NCBI GenBank assembly: GCA_027624995.1
Contig: JAQBTI010000055.1
Location: 1 to 10,832, forward strand
DNA length: 10,832 nucleotides
Source of the DNA: Chloroflexota bacterium
Lineage (GTDB): Bacteria; Chloroflexota; Dehalococcoidia; Lucifugimonadales; CATQGZ01
Direction of reading: 5' to 3'
Made by a program: the position numbers and the translations under genes
Notes under the pieces: generated by a model
Seen by the model: the letters and a program-made list of their open reading frames with translations, nothing else
The model's database searches: none
Told to the model about the DNA's origin: nothing
Shown: in pieces, positions 5,282-10,832 of the stretch
How positions within the stretch are numbered: the stretch's first letter is position 1
How the letters are laid out: each line of letters starts with the position of its first letter

Positions 5282-6374
5282 CAGCCGCCTCCCATTTTGA
5301 TAATTCGCGGGACAACTGCCGCTCATAAAACCGATCAACATACAACTTCTTCAGAAGGACCTTATTGACGCGAGGCCATCGCTTTTTTTCCAGGCTAACG
5401 TGTGCCATTCTCCAGTGCTTGAAGAGTTCCTTAAGGATCAATATGCCGAGTGCCGTCTCCGAAATGTCGTTTACGTGGGCGTAGGCTTCGAGGAAGCTCT
5501 TCTCGTAGCGGCTGCTCGGTGTCAACTGGAACAAGATGGCCGCAGTCCCCCAGTACAGAATTCGGCACGTAACCACGAAACGGGCCAGGTCCACCTCCCT
5601 GAACCCGTGCTTCATTCTGCCCGGGTCCAGGAGGTACAGTCCGCTGTGTTGGTCGACGAATACCTGCCGAATGTCAATTCCCTTCAAATTCACAGCCCGG
5701 CGGGAAGTGAGCTTCAGATGCTTCGATCTATTAAGGCGTCGCGCGATCTTATCGAGACATGCGGAATCTACGCCGTATCTCCGTAACTCGAGCATGTACC
5801 CATGTATCTTCCCTAGGATGGGGTCGACATCGCATACCACGGGACCGCTGGATTTCCTGTGAAACCTCCCTAAGGCTTCACCCAGCCTAGACATCGCGTC
5901 TGGAAGGGGGTCTGGGCGGACACGGCCAAGCAACCTCCCCCAAAGATCGGACCTCCGATATTGGCGGAAAAGGTGATCGGCCATGACGCGTTCCGTGATG
6001 ATCGCGTTGAATTCCCTGACAAAGCCCAACGGTTTAACGAACGTCACACTGATGTCGGCGCCATCCCAATGGCTTGATAAGTAGACGAGACTTTCGTACT
6101 CGTCTTCTGCCAGCCTCACATCTTCATCAGCGAGGGTCCCAAGCGTTTCCTTCTCCTTATCGTAGAAGATGACTTTAGGGATCTTGACGTATACTTCCTT
6201 CCTGCCCGTGGGCCCCATCAAAGTGGCCCAAAAGCAGATTGAGAAGCAGTTCACCTCGAATGGACCACATTCGATGACGCGGTAGGATTGTCCTTCCGCG
6301 GCCAAAGTGGCCTCCACGGAAGCCAAAAGGCCCTCGTACATCTCTGGGTTCTTACGAAGCCTATTAGATGCCAT
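5259..6374 (-). CDS. Kinase-fold (aminoglycoside phosphotransferase/LPS-kinase-like) protein with an unusual catalytic loop
   Basis: The 371-residue protein shows the order of elements of a protein-kinase-like phosphotransferase. A beta-strand carries the putative ATP-contacting lysine (VYVKIPK, Lys64), an acidic helix DEYESLVYL (about 91-99) could give its partner, a hinge-like segment AIITERVMA lies at 124-132, and LGEALGRFHR (164-173) is typical of the APH family. LYLLDPG (246-252) supplies the magnesium-binding Asp of the DFG position. The catalytic loop, normally H-G-D-x4-N, reads NLKGIDIRQVFVD (229-241): the His and the Asp are missing at the aligned positions and Asn is replaced by Gln237, though Asp234 lies two residues away. 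Plausible roles are phosphorylation of a glycan sugar or a non-catalytic partner of the overlapping methyltransferase. The ATG start has only a weak GAG upstream. The fold call is moderately sure; activity is unknown. Confidence 0.65.
   Translation of the reverse strand: MASNRLRKNPEMYEGLLASVEATLAAEGQSYRVIECGPFEVNCFSICFWATLMGPTGRKEVYVKIPKVIFYDKEKETLGTLADEDVRLAEDEYESLVYLSSHWDGADISVTFVKPLGFVREFNAIITERVMADHLFRQYRRSDLWGRLLGRVRPDPLPDAMSRLGEALGRFHRKSSGPVVCDVDPILGKIHGYMLELRRYGVDSACLDKIARRLNRSKHLKLTSRRAVNLKGIDIRQVFVDQHSGLYLLDPGRMKHGFREVDLARFVVTCRILYWGTAAILFQLTPSSRYEKSFLEAYAHVNDISETALGILILKELFKHWRMAHVSLEKKRWPRVNKVLLKKLYVDRFYERQLSRELSKWEAAGGVRTAH
5288..5293 (-). promoter_or_regulatory. Shine-Dalgarno site GGGAGG deciding the GTG start of the methyltransferase
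   Basis: The minus strand reads GGGAGG-CGGCTG-GTG, an ideal six-base spacing. The site lies inside the 3' end of the kinase-like gene, so the methyltransferase should be translated together with it. No comparable site precedes the in-frame ATGs at 5341 and 5326. Confidence 0.75.
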
Positions 6375-6451
6375 AGAATCTCAGGCAGAAAAGCAGGGAC
6401 GCTGTTTCTTGAGTCATGAACCGGGCTCGTACTCGGCCGTCTCGCGAGCGC

Positions 6452-7393
6452 CTATCCGGAAACAAGATATCGATAGTCGGCGGGATCAAGGCTCCACCCC
6501 TGTGCCTCGACATTGTCCTTCAACTGACCTCGGGACCTAATCCCCGCGATGATACCAGATACGGCCGGATTGTCTAGCGCCCATCGCATGGCAAGCTGTG
6601 CCGGGGACTTCTGGCGTTGCCTTGCGAGTTCTTTCAAACGACGAACGATCATCATGTTGGCTTGAAGTTCCTCGCCCCCGAAGTGCCGCAGGTGACGTCG
6701 GCGATCATCCTGTTCGAACCGTGTCTCGGCGTCGTAGTTTCCCGCGAGGAGACCCTGGGCCAGTGAACCGTACGTAATGGCACTGATCCCCAACTCCCGA
6801 CAACAGGGGAGGATCTCCCTTTCAGCGCTTCGATCGATGAGGCTGTACTGCATTTCCACCGCAGCCACATTAGTGGCGGAGCAGACCTCGCGAATTTGAG
6901 CTGCGGAGAAATTGGATAGCCCGAAGTGCCGAATCTTCCCGGCGTCCTGACATCGGATGATCGCCTCTACCGTGTCGGCGAGCGGTGTGTGCGGGTCCGG
7001 CCAGTGGAGGAAGTAGAGAGGAATGGCATCAACACGCAATCGGCGTAGGCTGTTTTCCAGAGCTTCGACCACCCTTTTCGGGCTGCTATCGTAGAAGGTC
7101 CTGGCCCGTTGTCCCGGGGGGCCTTCCTCCCAGTTCACCCCACACTTGGATGCGATGACCACGTCGTGCCGGTGTTCTGCCAACGCCCTGGAGAGGAGCC
7201 GCTCGGAACGACCCAGCCCATACACGTCCGCAGTGTCGAAAAACGTGATTCCCAAGTCAACGGCTCTCGACACTGAGGCCATCGATTCCTGCTCGTCGAA
7301 TGGGCCCCAATCGGTTCCCCCCAAGGGTCCACAACCGAAACCGATTCTTGATATGACGAGATCTGTGTTGGCTAGACGAACCGTCTCCATCAT
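6452..7393 (-). CDS. Aldo/keto reductase
   Basis: The protein has 313 residues, normal for the AKR superfamily of NAD(P)H-dependent TIM-barrel reductases. All four catalytic residues are visible: Asp53 and Tyr58 (FFDTADVYG), Lys83 (ASKCG) and His130 (FLHWPDP). IRHFGLSNFS and, near the end, SGIIAGIRSRGQLKDNV are the usual cofactor-region motifs. It reduces a carbonyl; in a polysaccharide locus the substrate may be a keto nucleotide sugar, but the sequence does not show it. The first ATG (7393-7391) overlaps the TGA of the phosphoglycosyl transferase (ATGA), with a second ATG directly after it, so translation is probably coupled. A 77-base spacer with no clear signal separates its stop from the kinase-like gene. 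Confidence 0.9.
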   Translation of the reverse strand: MMETVRLANTDLVISRIGFGCGPLGGTDWGPFDEQESMASVSRAVDLGITFFDTADVYGLGRSERLLSRALAEHRHDVVIASKCGVNWEEGPPGQRARTFYDSSPKRVVEALENSLRRLRVDAIPLYFLHWPDPHTPLADTVEAIIRCQDAGKIRHFGLSNFSAAQIREVCSATNVAAVEMQYSLIDRSAEREILPCCRELGISAITYGSLAQGLLAGNYDAETRFEQDDRRRHLRHFGGEELQANMMIVRRLKELARQRQKSPAQLAMRWALDNPAVSGIIAGIRSRGQLKDNVEAQGWSLDPADYRYLVSG

Positions 7394-7995
7394 CGACCTG
7401 TGATCAGCTTTTTTAACGTCAGCAGAATGAGCTTGATGTCACCCATCAGCGTCTGCTCGTGGACATATTTCACCCGCAACGCATTCTTGACTTCCAACAC
7501 CTTTCGCACCCGGTCCTCGAAAGCCCCGTCCTGCAGGTCACTTCCGACGACCTCACCCAACTGAACGAACTCGATGGAGGCGTAGTCCGTAATCCCCGGG
7601 CGTACGGAGAGAATGAGGCGCTCTTCATCGGTATAGAGAGCGGTATACTCAGACACTTCGGGCCTGGGCCCAACGACGCTCATGTCCCCTTTGATGACGT
7701 TGATCAGTTGGGGCAGTTCATCAAGCTTGTATCTTCGAAGTACCCTGCCGACCCGAGTCACCCGTGCATCGTCCCGAGCCGTCACTCTACTACCGAGACT
7801 CTCTGCGTCGGGTACCATCGTCCGGAATTTTATGATCCGAAATGGTATTCCGTTTAGCCCGGTCCGTACGCCGCGGTAGAACACGGGGCCACGCGTGTCG
7901 CACCTGACGGCGCAGGCGATCACCACGAACAGCGGTGAGAGTATCACTAACCCAATGGAAGCCGTCATCAGGTCGAAGGCGCGCTTCGCTCCCAT
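7390..7995 (-). CDS. Small monotopic phosphoglycosyl transferase (bacterial sugar transferase, PglC/WcaJ-like catalytic domain)
   Basis: This 201-residue protein is the short form of the polyprenyl-phosphate sugar-1-phosphate transferases. It has a hydrophobic segment near the N-terminus (about 8-30, with Ser20-Pro21 where the re-entrant helix bends), then FYRGVRTGLNG, FRIIKFRTM, the catalytic Asp92-Glu93 pair in YKLDELPQL, and GDMSVVGPRPE followed by VRPGITDYAS. Members transfer a sugar-1-phosphate from a UDP-sugar to undecaprenyl phosphate on the inner face of the cytoplasmic membrane, which starts repeat-unit synthesis. It lacks the N-terminal membrane domain of WcaJ/WbaP enzymes. The start has a strong purine-rich site (GAGGGGGGG, four bases before ATG). 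It is followed by the aldo/keto reductase with an ATGA overlap. The sugar used cannot be read from the sequence. Confidence 0.93.
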   Translation of the reverse strand: MGAKRAFDLMTASIGLVILSPLFVVIACAVRCDTRGPVFYRGVRTGLNGIPFRIIKFRTMVPDAESLGSRVTARDDARVTRVGRVLRRYKLDELPQLINVIKGDMSVVGPRPEVSEYTALYTDEERLILSVRPGITDYASIEFVQLGEVVGSDLQDGAFEDRVRKVLEVKNALRVKYVHEQTLMGDIKLILLTLKKLITGR

Positions 7996-7999
7996 CCTT

Positions 8000-8008
8000 C
8001 CCCCCCTC
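8000..8008 (-). promoter_or_regulatory. Shine-Dalgarno site GAGGGGGGG of the phosphoglycosyl transferase
   Basis: The minus strand reads GAGGGGGGG-AAGG-ATG just upstream of 7995. It is the clearest purine-rich initiation site in the window and lies in the 59-base gap after the methyltransferase. I see no promoter in that gap. Confidence 0.6.
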
Positions 8009-8054
8009 GTTCTCTATGGGGAGAGCAATGGAAACACGGCTCTTGTCTCCTGCA

Positions 8055-8921
8055 CTACTTACGCGGATTGCTGTACTCGATGACCGCCACCCACGCCAAG
8101 CGCTGAAGGTACGGAATACTAAGCAACACGTTGTCCACTCGCTCCAAGGCCCCCAACAGGCCGCCGAAAATGCGATGCTTCCGGAAAGGAATCGCGGCTA
8201 ACGCCGCGAGGTGAAAGAATCGCACCTTGACGTCCTGGAAATACTCTCCACCGGAGAGGATTTCAGGGACGCCGAGGATATGGTCGACCTCCCACTCGGT
8301 CCGGAGATGCATCGTCCGTTTGCGATAGTTATGAATCAGAGGATTGTGACGCAACGCTTCCGAACAGACCAGCCGGCCGCCGGGCTTCAGGACTCGAGAG
8401 GTCTCTCGGAACGCGGCTTCCAAGTCCAAGTGGTGCAAAGCGCCATACTCGTGGACTACGTCGAATGTATTGTCCTCGAACTGCATGTCTTCCGCGTCCA
8501 TCACTTCGAATGAGCACCGGTCCTCGACGCCCTCTATCCGTGCCAGTCCCGTCGCGTTATCGGCGGCGACTTGTGATATGTCGATGCCGTGTACCCGCTC
8601 CGCACCATGGGCCGCCATGGCAACGCCGATTTCGCCATTCCCACAACAGTAGTCGAGCACCGTCTTGCCCTGAATATCTGAATACAACAAGGCGTCTCGG
8701 TAGGCGAAGCTCGACCGCGTAATACTATAGAACTTCGTGTTCGAGAAGTGCCTCTCGTACTCTTCGTGATTTCTTACGAAGTCCCGCCGCAGGTCATGGT
8801 CGGAGGCGTCCGTTTGGTACTCGTACCCGGTGACGATCTGCCTGCGACGGTCGGAGTGCTCAATCTCCTTCTGCTTCCTATCCTCCCATCCTCCACCTTC
8901 AGTCTCGCGGGATCCAAGCAT
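8055..8921 (-). CDS. Class I SAM-dependent methyltransferase (UbiE/Methyltransf_11 type)
   Basis: The product has 288 residues from the ATG at 8921. The SAM-binding core is clear: VLDYCCGNGEIGV (about 88-100), HGIDIS with the acidic ribose contact (111-116), VMDAEDMQFEDNTFD around motif II, EYGALHHL (158-165) and VLKPGGRLVCSE (177-188). The first 60 residues are charged and probably helical; the C-terminal part (about 190-288) has hydrophobic stretches near FFHLAALAAIPF and could cover a lipid-linked or glycan acceptor. The substrate is unknown. I chose 8921 because GAGGA stands five bases upstream; a TTG at 8963 would add 14 residues. It follows the GT4 gene by 50 bases and precedes the phosphoglycosyl transferase by 59, all in one direction, so it probably methylates a glycan unit. 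Confidence 0.85.
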   Translation of the reverse strand: MLGSRETEGGGWEDRKQKEIEHSDRRRQIVTGYEYQTDASDHDLRRDFVRNHEEYERHFSNTKFYSITRSSFAYRDALLYSDIQGKTVLDYCCGNGEIGVAMAAHGAERVHGIDISQVAADNATGLARIEGVEDRCSFEVMDAEDMQFEDNTFDVVHEYGALHHLDLEAAFRETSRVLKPGGRLVCSEALRHNPLIHNYRKRTMHLRTEWEVDHILGVPEILSGGEYFQDVKVRFFHLAALAAIPFRKHRIFGGLLGALERVDNVLLSIPYLQRLAWVAVIEYSNPRK

Positions 8922-8925
8922 TTCG

Positions 8926-8930
8926 TCCTC
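8926..8930 (-). promoter_or_regulatory. Shine-Dalgarno site GAGGA deciding the ATG start of the methyltransferase
   Basis: The minus strand reads GAGGA-CGAA-ATG, with GAGG five bases before the ATG at 8921. This favours that ATG over the TTG at 8963, which has no comparable site. Confidence 0.6.
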
Positions 8931-8971
8931 GTGATTCGGATAGACTCGGTGAGACAGGGGCAACCTGCCTT

Positions 8972-10141
8972 CTACATGATTTGTTGCACAACCTGGCGAA
9001 TGATCCTTTTTTCGTCGAACTCGTTGACCGCCTTCATCCTCGAGTATTCTCCGAAGTTCTTCGCCAGCTCATCATCGCACACGATCTGTCTAATCGCACC
9101 GGCAAGAGCCGCGGAGTCCCTGATCGGCACGACAAATCCGTTCCTCCCATGCTCCACGGTTCCACTGCAATGGATGCTGTCGGTCGTGATGACCGGTTTG
9201 CCCATGGCCATCGGTTCCGTCAAGCCCCGGGGATACCCACCTTCTCTGTAATAGGACGGGTACACGGCCACGTCGGATATCGAATAGAGCTCCCTAACGT
9301 CCCTTCGGAATCCCAGCCACATAAGGTTAGCGTGGTCCGCACTTTCGATCAGGTACGATCGGGGAACGCTATCGGAACTCCCGACATCCTCGGGCCCAAC
9401 GAGGACGAACTTCAGGTCCGGCATCTCCTTCCGCAGCACCTCTGCCGCCTCAACATACTCCCTCACACCCTTTGCCCAACTCATCCTCGCCAGCATGATG
9501 ACGACCTTATCACGGTCAGAGATTCCGAGTTCTCTACGTAACGCGAGTTGTTTCTCCTCCGGCACGGCCGAAGGTTTGAAATCCTCCGTGTTGACATAGT
9601 TCTTGGTCAGCACCGCCTTGTGCGGAGCCACGATGCCTAGAGACAGCATGTAGTCGTGATCGATCTTGTTGGTGAACCACACTTTGTCGCTCACACCGAA
9701 AGCGATTCTATATAACGCCTTGACGATCATGCGGAGAGTCCTGGCCTTGACACCTTTGGCATCGGCGAAGGCCAAACCCAAGCCCCAGACAGAGCAGACG
9801 ATCCTGTCCACACCGACGAGCCGAGCGGCAATGGAGCCGTACAGGTTGGGCTTCGTAGATATGTTCAAAACCATGTCGACGTCCTGTTGCCGCAAGATTC
9901 TCCGGAGCGACAGCAGATACTTGAGATCCCTCAAGGGGTTTACAAACCTGTAGAACTCGACCGGAATGTGTTCGAGGCCCCATTCCTTCATGGTGTCGGC
10001 ATAGTGACCCCGCGCGTATCCGTCATGTATATCGCTGATCACGCACACCTCATTCCTTCCACCAGCCTGCAGCGCTTTGACCAACTCTCCACAGAACCAG
10101 ACGATGGAAAAGTCGTTGGGAATGATTATGGCGATCTTCAC
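8972..10141 (-). CDS. GT4-family glycosyltransferase (GT-B fold)
   Basis: From the GTG at 10141 the protein has 389 residues, the usual size for GT4. The N-terminal Rossmann domain starts at once with VKIAIIIPND. ISTKPNLYGSIAARLVGV (about 94-111) is typical of capsule and O-antigen GT4 enzymes. The C-terminal donor domain contains LARMSWAKGVREY (217-229, with the Arg/Lys phosphate contacts), VLVGPED, VAVYPSYYREGGYP (about 291-304), then GLTEPMAMGKPVITTD and HGRNGFVVP. The two glutamates of the usual E-x7-E motif (Glu300, Glu309) are eight residues apart, apparently through one inserted residue. The enzyme adds a sugar to the lipid-linked chain at the cytoplasmic membrane face; donor and linkage are unknown. 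The GTG overlaps the TGA of the preceding GT4 gene (GTGA) and lacks its own Shine-Dalgarno site, so translation is coupled. A GTG at 10189 would add 16 residues ahead of the first strand and is less likely. Confidence 0.9.
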   Translation of the reverse strand: MKIAIIIPNDFSIVWFCGELVKALQAGGRNEVCVISDIHDGYARGHYADTMKEWGLEHIPVEFYRFVNPLRDLKYLLSLRRILRQQDVDMVLNISTKPNLYGSIAARLVGVDRIVCSVWGLGLAFADAKGVKARTLRMIVKALYRIAFGVSDKVWFTNKIDHDYMLSLGIVAPHKAVLTKNYVNTEDFKPSAVPEEKQLALRRELGISDRDKVVIMLARMSWAKGVREYVEAAEVLRKEMPDLKFVLVGPEDVGSSDSVPRSYLIESADHANLMWLGFRRDVRELYSISDVAVYPSYYREGGYPRGLTEPMAMGKPVITTDSIHCSGTVEHGRNGFVVPIRDSAALAGAIRQIVCDDELAKNFGEYSRMKAVNEFDEKRIIRQVVQQIM

Positions 10142-10832
10142 GGAATGCCGGAGTCGATGGTTGTGTCCACGGGTGATCCGCGATCCCACCTTCTGTTGCC
10201 GGGCGACGACGAACTCAGTACCATGTCCTCGAACTCGCGGACATAGGCAGCGGTGGAAAACCTTTCCTCAATGATCCGTCTGCCCTCTATGCCCATCTCC
10301 ATTCTCAGGGCGGGGGCTTGCGCAAGCTCGCGCAGATACCCGACCAGCGACGGGACATCCCCCGGCTGAAATAAGTAGCCGCTTTCTCCGACACGAACCA
10401 ACTCGGACGTGCCTCCGACATCCGTAACCACCACAGGTTTGCCCGCTGACATTGCCTCCCGCACGGTGTCGGGGAACGACTCGCCATAGGACGTCGAGAC
10501 ATATACGTCGGACGCTTCCAGAATGTCCCTGATGTCGGAGCGCCATCCAAGAAGATGCACGTTGGCCGCCACAGTGTCTTGGGCCGCTAACTCCCGGACG
10601 GCTTCATAGTATTTCATCGACTCGGCGTGGCTGTCGACCGGTGCCCCTGCGATCAAGAGATGGAGGTGGGAGAACTCGCCGACCAGCATTTCCATGGCCG
10701 CCAGTAGGTCGACCTGGCCCTTCCCGGGCACGATGTTCGAGGCCATGATCAACAGCACGTCTTCCGCTGTCAGATCGAGCTCCCGACGGATATCCGTTCC
10801 GATTGAACGTTCGAAGTCCGTCACGCCGGTGT
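10138..10832 (-). CDS. GT4-family glycosyltransferase, C-terminal part (start lies outside the window)
   Basis: The frame is open to the window edge and gives 230 residues plus a stop, covering the C-terminal donor-binding domain of a GT4 enzyme. The first visible residues (TGVTDFERSIGTDIRRELDL) fit the linker between the two GT-B domains, so the Rossmann-like N-terminal half is missing from view. ASNIVPGKGQVDLL holds the conserved Lys, LLIAGAP and VHLLGWRSDIRDIL follow, and YGESFPDTVREAMSAGKP contains the intact E-x7-E motif, followed by VVVTDVGGTSELV and GYLFQPGD. Any GTG near 10824 is internal to the domain and not a true start. It transfers a sugar from a nucleotide donor to the growing glycan; specificity is unknown. 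Its TGA overlaps the GTG of the next GT4 gene. Confidence 0.9.
   Translation of the reverse strand, partial: TGVTDFERSIGTDIRRELDLTAEDVLLIMASNIVPGKGQVDLLAAMEMLVGEFSHLHLLIAGAPVDSHAESMKYYEAVRELAAQDTVAANVHLLGWRSDIRDILEASDVYVSTSYGESFPDTVREAMSAGKPVVVTDVGGTSELVRVGESGYLFQPGDVPSLVGYLRELAQAPALRMEMGIEGRRIIEERFSTAAYVREFEDMVLSSSSPGNRRWDRGSPVDTTIDSGIP

Noticed and set aside
10142..10189. Longer GT4 protein starting at the GTG at 10189
   Set aside because: It adds 16 residues ahead of the first Rossmann strand and overlaps the upstream gene by 52 bases. The GTGA overlap at 10138-10141 matches the other coupled junctions in the window.
1..10832. tRNA or rRNA genes, CRISPR arrays, insertion sequences, JUMPstart/ops element
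   Set aside because: I found no direct-repeat arrays, transposase-like frames, tRNA-like cloverleaf sequence or JUMPstart-like core anywhere in the window by eye.

Overview
The window is part of a bacterial surface- or exopolysaccharide biosynthesis locus. Every gene I can support lies on the minus strand, so transcription runs from position 10832 towards 1. The genes encode glycosyltransferases, an initiating phosphoglycosyl transferase, nucleotide-sugar enzymes, methyltransferases and an EPS-associated MarR-type regulator. The DNA is moderately GC-rich, several starts have GGAGG-like Shine-Dalgarno sites, and coupled ATGA/GTGA overlaps are common. This fits a Gram-negative-type polysaccharide cluster, but I cannot name the phylum from the sequence.

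Upstream unit, in transcription order. A GT4 glycosyltransferase enters from outside the window (10138-10832, partial). It is coupled by a GTGA overlap to a second GT4 enzyme (8972-10141). Next come a UbiE-like methyltransferase (8055-8921), a small monotopic phosphoglycosyl transferase that should start lipid-linked repeat-unit synthesis (7390-7995), an aldo/keto reductase coupled to it (6452-7393), a kinase-fold protein with an aberrant catalytic loop (5259-6374), and a second class I methyltransferase that overlaps it (4562-5281). About 350 bases without an intact gene follow. They hold an 11-bp inverted repeat and a frameshifted, truncated remnant of a GT2 glycosyltransferase. The unit ends with an NAD-dependent sugar epimerase (3290-4210) coupled to an FAD-dependent oxidoreductase (2043-3293).

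Downstream unit. Between 1953 and 1995 there is a good sigma70-type promoter (TTGACA, 18-bp spacer, TATGTT). Its -10 box is entered by a perfect 17-bp palindrome. Directly downstream is a 111-residue winged-helix protein of the EPS-associated MarR type, then a zinc-binding sugar C-methyltransferase (191-1435) and, coupled to that, the start of an RmlC-like deoxysugar 3,5-epimerase (1-194, cut by the window edge). This looks like a self-controlled operon that begins synthesis of a C-methylated deoxysugar.

Taken together, the PGT loads the first sugar on undecaprenyl phosphate, the GT4 enzymes extend it, and the epimerase, reductase, oxidoreductase, methyltransferase and C-methyltransferase/RmlC genes supply and decorate unusual sugars. 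The most noteworthy points are the operator over the promoter of the MarR regulator, the kinase-like protein lacking the usual catalytic residues, and the GT2 pseudogene.
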